This document shows, piece by piece, positions 16,600-24,795 of a stretch of 32,387 nucleotides of DNA (positions within the stretch are counted from its first letter, which is position 1; the number at the start of each line of letters is the position of its first letter). Source of the DNA: Clostridiales bacterium (GTDB taxonomy: Bacteria > Bacillota > Clostridia > Lachnospirales > CAG-274). The notes under the pieces are model-generated. The model did not search any database, had not been told where the DNA came from, and saw nothing but the letters and a program-made list of their open reading frames with translations. The translations under genes and the position numbers were made by a program. Location: positions 1 to 32,387 of the forward strand of contig JAJQFB010000106.1 of NCBI GenBank assembly GCA_021201395.1, written 5' to 3'.

Positions 16600-17382
16600 A
16601 TGAAAACCTACGCTTTTGATTTTAAGAATAAAATTATATTCAGCAAAGCTATAGAAAATCAAAATTTTATTTTAAAATGCGTTCCTTTAAACTATTCGGC
16701 TCAGAGGATATTTGACGAGGATGTCATAATTTCCCCAAGCTGTAAGGTTACTTCTTCCGAGGATTCTTTCGGGAATTACACAAGGGCAGGCTTTATAAAG
16801 TGTCCCCATAAGGAGTTTGAATATAATATATGCGGAAAGGCTCTTTTGGGAACCTATATGGAGGTAACGCCTCTTGAGAGGCTTTTCCTCTTTGAATCTC
16901 AGATGACTAAGGCAAGCGATGAAATGAAAGCCTTTGCCGAAACTATAAAAAAGGGGGAGACGGTTCACAAAACGGCTCTGAATGTTTCCCATGCAGTATA
17001 CGAAAAAATGACCTATGAGCCTTTTTCCACAAATGTTGAAACAACGGCGGCGGAGGCCTTTGCTTTAGGAAAGGGCGTCTGTCAGGACTATGCCCATATA
17101 ACAATAGCTCTTTTAAGGCAGTCAGGCATAGCTGCAAGGTATGCGGCAGGGCTTATGGAGGGCGAGGGGGAAACCCACGCCTGGGTTGACTACTATGCGG
17201 GAAACGCGTGGTACGGAGTTGACCCTACAAACAACAAAAAAATAGATTACAGCTATATTAAAATATCCCACGGCAGAGACAGCAAGGACTGTGAAATAGA
17301 AAAGGGAGTTTTCACCTGTGCCGAGGGGATAGTTGACCAAAAATTTGAAATATCCGTAAAGGTGGTAAACGAGGATGATTAA
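16600..17382 (+). CDS. Transglutaminase-like cysteine protease/ligase
   Basis: The 260-residue protein has an N-terminal beta-rich region (about 1-95), as in the bacterial transglutaminase-like N-terminal domain. The papain-like core follows, with catalytic Cys161 in GKGVCQDYAH, His193 in ETHAWVDYY and Asp208 in GVDPTNNK. There is no signal peptide, so it acts in the cytoplasm. In related operons such proteins are proposed to cleave or transfer the peptide product of the ATP-grasp enzyme. GGCGG lies before the ATG. The last eight bases overlap the next gene. An A7 tract at 17236-17242 stays in frame. Confidence 0.9.
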   Translation: MKTYAFDFKNKIIFSKAIENQNFILKCVPLNYSAQRIFDEDVIISPSCKVTSSEDSFGNYTRAGFIKCPHKEFEYNICGKALLGTYMEVTPLERLFLFESQMTKASDEMKAFAETIKKGETVHKTALNVSHAVYEKMTYEPFSTNVETTAAEAFALGKGVCQDYAHITIALLRQSGIAARYAAGLMEGEGETHAWVDYYAGNAWYGVDPTNNKKIDYSYIKISHGRDSKDCEIEKGVFTCAEGIVDQKFEISVKVVNEDD

Positions 17383-18352
17383 GAAAACAGAGGTTATTTC
17401 ATCTTATAAGCTGCCTGTTGACGAAACACTGGAAATAAAAAGGTGCAGATATATGCCGGAGAATTTGACCGGACTTGATATAAGGAGACTGCCCAGAATT
17501 TCCATAGTAACGGGGATTCACGGCGATGAGCTTGAGGGTCAGTATATGTGTTACGAGGTAGGCCGGAGGATAAGCGAAAGCCCCGAAAGCCTTAAGGGGA
17601 TTGTAGATATTTATCCGGCTGTAAACCCTCTGGGAATAGACTCGGTTACAAGAGGAATCCCCAATTTTGACCTTGATATGAACAGAACCTTTCCCGGAAC
17701 CGGTCACAACACAATGGTTGAATATGTGGCCTCCGACGTTATGAACAGCCTCGACGGCTCAGACCTTGTTATTGACTGCCACGCAAGCAATATTTACTTA
17801 ACGGAGCTGCCTCAGGCCAGAGTCCCCGTAGACTACGGAGAGAAGCTTATTCCCCTTGCCCTTTCCCTTAATTTGGATTTTATATGGGTGCATCAGGCCT
17901 CTACGGTTTTGGAGTCTACCCTTTGTCACTCTCTAAATGAAATAGGAACGCCCTGTGTGGTTGTGGAGCTCGGAGTGGGAATGAGGATAACTAAAGAATA
18001 CGGGGAGCAGCTTGCGGACGGCGTGTTTAACGCTATGGAAAGGCTTAAAATCTGGGAGGGAGAGGTCTTTAAGGGGGCGAGACATACCGCTACGGTTTCT
18101 ACGGACGGTTATGTTTCCTTTCTTAACGCCAATGCTTCGGGGATTTTCGTTCCCTCCGCAAGACACAGCGACTACGTAAAAGAGGGGGACGAAGTGGGCA
18201 GGATAATAGAACCCTTAACGGGAGAAATTAAGGAAATTGTTAAATCTCCCGTAGACGGCCTTGTTTTTACACTGAGAGACTATCCTGTTTGTCTTTCGGG
18301 CTCTCTTTTAGGCAGAATTTTGGGAGGTATAGATTTATGCGAAGAAACATAA
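17375..18352 (+). CDS. AstE/AspA-type zinc amidohydrolase (M14-like), complete active site
   Basis: Members hydrolyse an amide bond next to a free carboxylate, as in succinylglutamate desuccinylase and aspartoacylase. In the 325 residues the zinc ligands are visible as His49 and Glu52 in GIHGDELEG and His136 in IDCHAS. Substrate-binding Arg104 is in DMNRTFPG and the catalytic Glu198 in VVVELG. A C-terminal beta domain (about 230-320) resembles a biotinyl-lipoyl-like hammerhead, as in this family. No signal peptide is present. It overlaps the transglutaminase gene by 8 bp and the next paralogue by 16 bp. In this operon it could trim or remove residues added by the ATP-grasp enzyme; the substrate is unknown. 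Confidence 0.88.
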   Translation: MIKKTEVISSYKLPVDETLEIKRCRYMPENLTGLDIRRLPRISIVTGIHGDELEGQYMCYEVGRRISESPESLKGIVDIYPAVNPLGIDSVTRGIPNFDLDMNRTFPGTGHNTMVEYVASDVMNSLDGSDLVIDCHASNIYLTELPQARVPVDYGEKLIPLALSLNLDFIWVHQASTVLESTLCHSLNEIGTPCVVVELGVGMRITKEYGEQLADGVFNAMERLKIWEGEVFKGARHTATVSTDGYVSFLNANASGIFVPSARHSDYVKEGDEVGRIIEPLTGEIKEIVKSPVDGLVFTLRDYPVCLSGSLLGRILGGIDLCEET

Positions 18353-19281
18353 TATTTGAGCTTAAGTCCCCCTACAGGGACACTATGAGAATTACCTCCT
18401 TTGAATTCGGCAGCTGCGATGAGGCGGACTGTGAAAACAGTGTGGCAATATTAGGCTCTACAAGAGGAAACGAATTTCAGCAGCTCTACAGCACATCCAG
18501 AATCGTAGAGCAGCTTAGAATACTTGAAAGTCAGGGCCGGATTGAAAAGAGTAAAAAGATTGTTGTTATTCCCACGGCAAATAACTATTCCTTTAACCTT
18601 CATAAGCGTTTTTGGTCTTTGGACAATACGGATATAAACAGAATGTTTCCCGGTTATGATTTGGGGGAAACGACCCAGAGAATAGCCTACGGTGTTTTTG
18701 AGTATGTAAAGGGGTATAAATTCGGTATTCAGCTTACAAGCTTTTATCAAAATGCAAGCTTTCTGCCTCACGTGAGAATTATGCACACGGGCTATGAAAA
18801 TCCCGAAGCGGCGGAGGGCTTCGGCCTGCCCTATGTCTACATAAGAAACAGCCGCCCCTATGACACCACCACTCTCAACTATAACTGGCAGATTTGGGAA
18901 ACAACGGCCTTTTCCCTCTATATAGGGGAAACGGAGAAGGTTTCGGAAAAAAGCGGAGATATTGCCGTTGAAGCGGTTGTAAATTTCCTTAAGGCAAACG
19001 GAATCTGTAAGGGAGAGATTAATGGCGGCAAAAAGACGGAGCTTTTGAAGTCCTCCGATTTAGCTAAAATAAAAATTCAGAGTGCAGGCTTTATAAAGAA
19101 GCTGAACAAACCCGGGGACAGGGTAAGAAAGGGTCAGATTATGGGCTATGTCTATGACCCCTATGACCACTCCACCCTCGAAACAATAATCTCCCCCGTT
19201 GACGGAACAGTATTTTACTCTATTGCCGATGATATGACCTATCAAAAGGCCATTGTCTATAGGATTATTAAAGAAATATAG
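18337..19281 (+). CDS. AstE/AspA-type paralogue lacking the zinc histidines
   Basis: The ATG at 18337 with GGGAGG upstream is chosen; the protein has 314 residues and is a diverged paralogue of the gene just before it. The fold markers remain: ILGSTRGNEFQQ matches GIHGDELEG, DINRMFPGYD matches DMNRTFPG, and the C-terminal beta domain ends FYSIADDMTYQKAIVYRI. However, the first His ligand is Arg43 and the second His ligand position is Thr134 (GIQLTSF in place of VIDCHAS), while Glu46 is kept. It is therefore probably not a normal zinc hydrolase; a regulatory or structural partner of the active paralogue is inference. It is the last gene of the operon, ending with TAG at 19279. Confidence 0.82.
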   Translation: MRRNIIFELKSPYRDTMRITSFEFGSCDEADCENSVAILGSTRGNEFQQLYSTSRIVEQLRILESQGRIEKSKKIVVIPTANNYSFNLHKRFWSLDNTDINRMFPGYDLGETTQRIAYGVFEYVKGYKFGIQLTSFYQNASFLPHVRIMHTGYENPEAAEGFGLPYVYIRNSRPYDTTTLNYNWQIWETTAFSLYIGETEKVSEKSGDIAVEAVVNFLKANGICKGEINGGKKTELLKSSDLAKIKIQSAGFIKKLNKPGDRVRKGQIMGYVYDPYDHSTLETIISPVDGTVFYSIADDMTYQKAIVYRIIKEI

Positions 19282-19288
19282 AAGAATA

Positions 19289-19391
19289 ATGCAGGGCTTA
19301 ACAAATGAAAGGCGAAAGAGCTTTGGAGCCGAGAACAGACTATTGTTAAAAGAGATATTTGTTCAGGGTAAACGCAAAACTTTCCAAACAG
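19289..19391 (+). repeat. Imperfect 100-bp direct repeat, unit A
   Basis: This matches 19544-19648 over its length with scattered changes; shared words include GCTATTGTTAAAAGAG-like CTATTGTTAAAAGAG and AAACGCAAAAC, and both end in AAACAG. Each unit is followed by a strong hairpin. It lies between the M14-like operon and dnaE, which converge. Confidence 0.6.
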
Positions 19392-19452
19392 ACTTTGCTG
19401 AAAATATTTGCCCGAATTTTGCTCCCGATGGTCGCAAAATCCGAGCGGGGGA

Positions 19453-19495
19453 GGGGAGCCACCTGCCACGCCTACGGCACGGCAGACGGCTCCCC
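19453..19495. repeat. Hairpin following repeat unit A
   Basis: GGGGAGCC (19453-19460) pairs with GGCTCCCC (19488-19495), and CTGCC pairs with GGCAG inside it, separated by a symmetric AC/AC internal loop. There is no T-run, so it is not a standard terminator. Confidence 0.6.
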
Positions 19496-19543
19496 GCGAT
19501 TTCCCAAAATCGGCTCTCACACAGTATTGTTCAAAGCCTTAAT

Positions 19544-19648
19544 TATGCACAGCTCAACAAGTGAAAGGTAAAAAAGTTTTGCGGCCGAAGTTAAACTATT
19601 GTTAAAAGAGGTGTTTGCCCGACGGCAAACGCAAAACCTTTTAAACAG
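19544..19648 (+). repeat. Imperfect 100-bp direct repeat, unit B
   Basis: Second copy of the unit at 19289-19391, leading directly into the long inverted repeat at 19647. No credible coding frame is present; the short open frames here lack ribosome sites. Confidence 0.6.
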
Positions 19649-19718
19649 CACAAACCGAGGGAGATGTCAAGGGTCCGTAGGACTTGCGAAGCCCTTGACA
19701 TCTCCCTCGGTTTGTGCT
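19647..19718. repeat. 27-bp perfect inverted repeat with 18-nt loop
   Basis: Arms 19647-19673 and 19692-19718 are exact complements. The left arm begins AGCACAAACCGAGGGAGATG. The loop holds TCCGTAGGA, which can form its own mini-stem. There is no T-run after the stem on either strand, so this is unlikely to be a simple terminator. Confidence 0.85.
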
Positions 19719-19790
19719 ACCCCACGGGCACCGATTGGCAGGGCAGGCGGCACCTTGCAGCTTACAAAAAATCTGCCGTAAACCGCAATA

Positions 19791-19841
19791 AAAGGGAGCC
19801 GCCGCAAACAGTTTTTTACCTGTTTAGGGGCAGTTCCCTTT
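19791..19841 (-). terminator. Probable terminator of dnaE
   Basis: Just past the dnaE stop, AAAGGGA pairs with TCCCTTT outside and AAACAG with CTGTTT inside, with an imperfect middle. On the minus strand the stem is followed by TTTTATT, a modest U-tract. Confidence 0.55.
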
Positions 19842-19848
19842 TGAACGG

Positions 19849-22800
19849 TTATTTTTTTGCGTTTACTTTTTTTACCCTTTCGCTTCCGTATAAATCCGTC
19901 AGGCTGTCGAAAGCGGAGGATTTAAGGTTAATTCCGCGGCTTAGGGTCATAAGCTTTTTTGTGTCCTCGTAATATATTTTTACCGGGGTGTTTCCGGGGC
20001 TTGAGGCTACTATTGTTTTAATTTCTTTGGGAATATCCTTTCCCTGTTTTTCAATTTTAACCCATACGGCGGCGTTTCTGTTTTCAAGCTCGTTGTAGGG
20101 TGTTATTTTATTGCAGATTATTTTAGGGGGCTGATTTTCGGAAAGCTGGGCGTTTCCCTCTATTAAAACTACGCCGCCCTCGCTTATATCGCCGCTGTAT
20201 TTTTCATACACATTGGGAAAAACAATAACCTCTATAGTGCCGTATAAGTCCTCTAAGGCTAAAAAAGCCATTGTTTTATCGTTTTTTGTGAATTTTATTG
20301 TAGTTTTGTCTATTATTCCACCTATTAAAACTCTTTCGTTGTCCTTTATTTTGCCCTCTTCTTCGCTGTTGTCAAAGGGGAAGTCGAGAGTTGAGGCCGA
20401 GGCATACCTGTTAAGCAGGTCTTTATACTCCGAAAGAGGGTGTCCGCTTACATATATGCCCAAAATTTCCTTTTCATAGGCCAAAAGCTGCCTTTTGGGA
20501 AACTCCTGTGTTTTAGGAAGGTCGTCCTCATAGACATTTTCGTCCTCGGAAACATCAAAGAGATTAAGCTGACCCTCTATGTTGTTTTTCTTTGCGGAAC
20601 CGAAGCCGTTTAGGATTTGCTTATAACACTGCATATACTGGGAGCGCTTCCCTCCGAGAGAGTCAAAAACACCGCATTTTATAAGGTTTTCTATGGCCTT
20701 TGAGTTAATCCTGCCGGACATACGGTTTATAAAGGAGGTCAGGCTTGTAAAGAGGGAAAATTCCCTTTCCTTTTCTATATCCGCCACAACGCTCCTGCCT
20801 ACGGTTTTAACGGCTGAAAGGGCATAGCGTATCTTGTTTCCGTAAGCCCTGAAACGGTTATAACTTTCGTTTATATCCGGAGGGAGAATCTCTATGTTAA
20901 GTCTCTTACATTCCTCTATATATTCAACCACCTTGTTGGGGTTGTCAATAATGCTTGTCAAAAGAGCCGCCATAAACTCAACGGGATAGTAGCATTTAAG
21001 CCAGGCCGTTCTGTAGGCCACAACAGCGTAGGCAGCCGCATGGGACTTATTAAAGGCGTATTTGGCAAAATCTATCATCTCATCGAATATTTTGTTTGCC
21101 GCTTCGGCCGGAATACCGTTTTTAACACAGCCGGGAACGTCCTCCCCCAAGCCGTAAATAAAATTTCGGCGTTCCATTGCCATAACGTCCTCTTTTTTCT
21201 TAGACATAGCCCTGCGGACGAGGTCGCTTCTGCCCCATGAATAGCCTGCAAGCTCCCTTACAATCTGCATAACCTGTTCCTGATAGACTATACAGCCGTA
21301 AGTGGTGTTCAAAATAGGCTCAAGAGAGGGGTGAAGATAGGTTATTTTGTCCTTATTGTTTTTGCCCTCTATATATTTGGGTATAAAGTCCATGGGACCC
21401 GGGCGGTAGAGGGAAATTCCGGCTATAACGTCCTCAAGGCCTGTGGGCTTAAGCTCTTTCATAAAGGACTGCATTCCGGCACTTTCAAGTTGGAACACGC
21501 CGGAGGTATTTCCGGAGGAAATAAGGTCGAAAACCCTGCCGTCCGTATAGTCTATGGAGTCTACCGAAAGGCCTTTTTTATACTCTCTTTCTATTTCGTC
21601 AAAAGCGTCCTGTATAACCGTCAGGGTACGAAGCCCCAAAAAATCCATCTTAAGAAGCCCAAGCTCCTCTATGGTAGTCATTGTATACTGAGTTGTTACA
21701 ACACCCTGATTGTTGTTAAGGGGAACATATTCTATTATGGGTCTGTCGCAGATAACTATGCCTGCGGCGTGGGTTGAAGCGTGGCGTGGAAGCCCCTCAA
21801 GCTTCATCGACATATCTATGAGGTTTTTAATATCCTCGTTGTTTTCATATTCCGCCCTAAGCTCCTGATTTTTTTCAAGAGCCTGTTTTATTGTTATATG
21901 AAGCTCCATAGGCACCATTTTGGCAATTTTGTCAACATCGCTGTAGGGGAACGCCAGAGCACGGCCTACATCTCGGATTGCATTTCTTGCGGCCATAGTA
22001 CCGAAAGTTATAATTTGGGCTACGTGGTCGGAGCCGTATTTGCGGTTTACATACTCTATAACCTCCTGGCGTCTTTCATAACAGAAGTCTATATCTATAT
22101 CGGGCATACTTACACGCTCGGGGTTTAAAAATCTCTCGAAAATAAGGCTGTATTTAAAGGGGTCTATATCGGTTATTTTAAGGGCATAGGAAACCACGCT
22201 GCCTGCGGCGGAGCCTCTTCCGGGGCCTACACTTATGCCTTTTTCCTTAGCATAGCGTATAAAATCCCATGTTATAAGGAAGTAGTCTACAAAGCCCATC
22301 TGCTTTATGGTGGCAAGCTCATAGGCAAGTCTTTCCCTTATTTCCTCTGTCACAACGCCGTATCTCTCTTCGACACCCTTTTCCGCAAGTTCCTTAAGGC
22401 AGCTATAGGCCGTTTTTCCGTCGGGAACGTCAAAAACAGGCAGCTTATATTTATTAAATTCAAAGCTGACATTGCACTTTTCCGCAATTATATTCGTGTT
22501 TCGGCAGGCCTCCTCGGCATAGGGGAAGAGAGCGTACATTTCCTCAGGGGATTTCAGATAATAGGCTCCGTCCTCATATCTTAAGCGTTTTTCGTCCAAA
22601 ACATTTGTGTTTGTTTGTATGCAGAGCAGCAGGTCATGAGCCCGAGAGTCCTCCTTGTTTACATAGTGGAGGTCGTTCGTGGCAACAAGGGGGATACCCG
22701 TTTCCTCGTGGATTCTCATCAGGCCGGCGTTTACGGTTTTTTCGTTCGGTATGCCGTGGTCTTGAAGCTCAAGGTAAAAATCCTCTCCGAAAATATCTCT

Positions 22801-23292
22801 GTAGAGCAGAGCCTCGGCCTTAGCCTTTTCATAGGTCAGGGTAAGGATTCTTTTGGAAATAGGCCCTGCAAGGCAGGCGCTTAGGCAAATAAGTCCCTTG
22901 TGATATTTCTTAAGTATTTCCATATCTATTCTCGGCTTGTAATAGTATCCCTCTATTTGCCCGAGGGAAATAAGCCTTGACAGATTTTTATAGCCGTTGT
23001 TGTCTTTGGCTAAAAGAACGAGGTGGTAATAAAAATTGTCCGAGGACTTCTGCTTATTAAATCTTGAGCCGCTTGCTATGTAGGCTTCACAGCCTATAAC
23101 GGGCTTTATGCCCTGTTTTACGGCTTCCTTGTAAAAATCTATACAGCCGTACATAACCCCGTGGTCGGTTATGGCTATAGAGTCCATTCCCAGCTCTTTT
23201 ACACGGGAAATAAGCTCTCCTATTTTTGAAGAGCCGTCAAGCAGGCTGTATTCCGTGTGTACGTGAAGATGAGTAAACTGTTTCTTTTCCAT
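19849..23292 (-). CDS. dnaE: DNA polymerase III alpha subunit (DnaE type)
   Basis: This replicative polymerase subunit has 1,147 residues, normal for DnaE. The N-terminal PHP domain has HLHVHTEYSLLDG and ITDHGVMYG. The catalytic core has GPGRGSAAGS near 358 and the acidic motif PDIDIDF with Asp398 and Asp400. Helix-hairpin-helix and OB-fold regions follow (VLIGGIIDKTTIKFTKNDK near 990). It lacks the internal 3'-5' exonuclease of PolC. The ATG at 23292 has AAGGGG seven bases upstream; the in-frame ATG at 23298 is too close. An A7 tract at 21869-21875 is in frame (LEKNQEL). It has its own consensus promoter and terminator. Codon use matches the neighbours. Confidence 0.97.
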   Translation of the reverse strand: MEKKQFTHLHVHTEYSLLDGSSKIGELISRVKELGMDSIAITDHGVMYGCIDFYKEAVKQGIKPVIGCEAYIASGSRFNKQKSSDNFYYHLVLLAKDNNGYKNLSRLISLGQIEGYYYKPRIDMEILKKYHKGLICLSACLAGPISKRILTLTYEKAKAEALLYRDIFGEDFYLELQDHGIPNEKTVNAGLMRIHEETGIPLVATNDLHYVNKEDSRAHDLLLCIQTNTNVLDEKRLRYEDGAYYLKSPEEMYALFPYAEEACRNTNIIAEKCNVSFEFNKYKLPVFDVPDGKTAYSCLKELAEKGVEERYGVVTEEIRERLAYELATIKQMGFVDYFLITWDFIRYAKEKGISVGPGRGSAAGSVVSYALKITDIDPFKYSLIFERFLNPERVSMPDIDIDFCYERRQEVIEYVNRKYGSDHVAQIITFGTMAARNAIRDVGRALAFPYSDVDKIAKMVPMELHITIKQALEKNQELRAEYENNEDIKNLIDMSMKLEGLPRHASTHAAGIVICDRPIIEYVPLNNNQGVVTTQYTMTTIEELGLLKMDFLGLRTLTVIQDAFDEIEREYKKGLSVDSIDYTDGRVFDLISSGNTSGVFQLESAGMQSFMKELKPTGLEDVIAGISLYRPGPMDFIPKYIEGKNNKDKITYLHPSLEPILNTTYGCIVYQEQVMQIVRELAGYSWGRSDLVRRAMSKKKEDVMAMERRNFIYGLGEDVPGCVKNGIPAEAANKIFDEMIDFAKYAFNKSHAAAYAVVAYRTAWLKCYYPVEFMAALLTSIIDNPNKVVEYIEECKRLNIEILPPDINESYNRFRAYGNKIRYALSAVKTVGRSVVADIEKEREFSLFTSLTSFINRMSGRINSKAIENLIKCGVFDSLGGKRSQYMQCYKQILNGFGSAKKNNIEGQLNLFDVSEDENVYEDDLPKTQEFPKRQLLAYEKEILGIYVSGHPLSEYKDLLNRYASASTLDFPFDNSEEEGKIKDNERVLIGGIIDKTTIKFTKNDKTMAFLALEDLYGTIEVIVFPNVYEKYSGDISEGGVVLIEGNAQLSENQPPKIICNKITPYNELENRNAAVWVKIEKQGKDIPKEIKTIVASSPGNTPVKIYYEDTKKLMTLSRGINLKSSAFDSLTDLYGSERVKKVNAKK

Positions 23293-23337
23293 ATACATTC
23301 CCCTTATTCCTGTTTCCGCCGAATTGTTTCTATAATC

Positions 23338-23366
23338 ATTATATAATTTTTTACTTTAATTGTCAA
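23338..23366 (-). promoter_or_regulatory. Consensus sigma-A promoter of dnaE
   Basis: On the minus strand perfect TTGACA (23366-23361), 17 bp, perfect TATAAT (23343-23338), about 45 bp before the dnaE start. Confidence 0.85.
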
Positions 23367-23415
23367 TGAATCTGTTGTTTTTACAGCCGAACTTCGGTAA
23401 AATGGCAAAATAAAA

Positions 23416-23463
23416 CCCCCTCGGAAACAGTCCGACCTTTTTAGGTCTTTGTTCTGAGGGGAG
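23416..23463 (-). terminator. Terminator of the dockerin-protein operon
   Basis: On the minus strand CTCCCCTC pairs with GAGGGGG around an inner GACC/GGTC hairpin, followed by TTTTATTTT. It lies about 50 bp past the dockerin-gene stop and upstream of the dnaE promoter. Confidence 0.75.
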
Positions 23464-23512
23464 TTATATCAGAAAAATTATTTTCTGAGAAAAATATCCG
23501 TCAGCCGCTTAA

Positions 23513-24772
23513 TTAGAACAAGCCAAGCTCTGAGAAATCTAAATAGTATGTATTTGTAGGATCATCAAAGTCGCCTAAAGCTGCTTCAAAATCTTCAAGC
23601 GTAGGATAGTTTCCTGCATTCTTAGCAACTGAGGGAAGTGTGCCCTGATTGATTGTAAGCTCAATTCTGTCACCGCGTGCGATGTTAGCGATAGTCTGAA
23701 CCTTATCATCGTTGTGAACAGCCTGAACTACGGGGAAAGCATAGTTTTCAACAACATAAAGGAAGTTATCCCTGAAATACTCGTCTGCGCCTTCTTCAAC
23801 CGCTCTGTTGAGATAATACCACTCTGCTACTGAGTATGTACCTTTGTATGTCTTCATAGCTGTATCATCTACTGTTGAAACCTTGCTGCCGTCAGGATTG
23901 TAGTTGTAGATACCAACCTGGAAAGTTGATCTGAGCCAAAGCTCGGGAATAGTATCACCAACCGCATAGTTTGTAGGAATTAAGTCATCCTCTGCAAAGG
24001 CAACTTCACCGTTGATACGGCTCTTAATAGCTGTTAAATCAGTATCTGTAAGCACAACACCCCGAAGAGCTGCAAACAATGTCTTAGCGTCATCGACTGT
24101 ACTGATGTCAAATTCACCGTTGATTACGAAAGTGTAGGCTGTGTCGAAGAAGTTTTCGATTGTTGAGTTTACATTAAGATAAGCTTCAATCCAAGCTCTG
24201 CCGTCATCTGAAGCAAGTGCCCGGTAGTTGATATAAGCCTTGTTAAGGAAATCGTTAACCTGGCTGATACGGGTATCGCTTACACTGTCGAATTTTTCAA
24301 TATATTTATCGAAATATTCGCCTATGGTTAAATCGGCAATCTCAGCCTGAGCGGCTGCCTGAGCCTCTTCTGTTGTTTTACCCTCATAGCTGATAGGCTT
24401 AAATGTAGTAACACCGCCGTCCTTGCCGGCTTTGATGTATACATGTTTGGATTCAATTAAGGACTGCTGTAAAATGAAAGCTGCATCCTTAGCGGTTATC
24501 TTATGGTCGGTGATAACGGTTCCGTCGCTGGCTGTATAGTCAACGTCGTCACAGTCTGTAGCCACATCGCCCTCAGCTTCGATTCCTGCCAAAAGAGTTG
24601 CGTCTGTAATAGAAGCAGGATTAAGGACATACTGCATAACAAGCTCTGCGTCGGTTGCGGTAATACTTCCGTCACCGTCTACATCGCCGCTTGCAGCAAA
24701 AGCTGAAACATTAAGGCTGCCGAGTAACATAACCACTGAAGTAAGAAGTGCAAGTTTTCTTTTCATTTTCAT
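23513..24772 (-). CDS. Secreted protein with N-terminal dockerin module
   Basis: The start at 24772 has AAGGAGG ten bases upstream; a longer ATG at 24796 would place that site inside the gene. The signal peptide is about residues 1-27 (MKMKRKLALLTSVVMLLGSL, cleavage after AFA). Residues about 29-105 look like a type I dockerin: GDVDGDGSITATDAELVMQY is a canonical Asp-rich calcium loop plus helix, and a second, longer copy ends TDHKITAKDAAFILQQSL. The remaining 310 or so residues are mixed helix and strand without a family I recognise. Dockerins usually sit at the C-terminus, so an N-terminal one is unusual. It should bind a cohesin, and one is present on the esterase at 12411-14414. It is cotranscribed with the membrane protein upstream. 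Confidence 0.82.
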   Translation of the reverse strand: MKMKRKLALLTSVVMLLGSLNVSAFAASGDVDGDGSITATDAELVMQYVLNPASITDATLLAGIEAEGDVATDCDDVDYTASDGTVITDHKITAKDAAFILQQSLIESKHVYIKAGKDGGVTTFKPISYEGKTTEEAQAAAQAEIADLTIGEYFDKYIEKFDSVSDTRISQVNDFLNKAYINYRALASDDGRAWIEAYLNVNSTIENFFDTAYTFVINGEFDISTVDDAKTLFAALRGVVLTDTDLTAIKSRINGEVAFAEDDLIPTNYAVGDTIPELWLRSTFQVGIYNYNPDGSKVSTVDDTAMKTYKGTYSVAEWYYLNRAVEEGADEYFRDNFLYVVENYAFPVVQAVHNDDKVQTIANIARGDRIELTINQGTLPSVAKNAGNYPTLEDFEAALGDFDDPTNTYYLDFSELGLF

Positions 24773-24795
24773 TGAAATTTTTCCTCCTTGATTCA

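Noticed and set aside
19289-19718. CRISPR array suggested by repeats
   Set aside because: There are only two copies, about 100 bp long and diverged, with no regular spacers and no cas genes.
19253-19781. Several 60-100-codon frames between the M14-like operon and dnaE
   Set aside because: They run across the direct repeats and hairpins, without ribosome sites.
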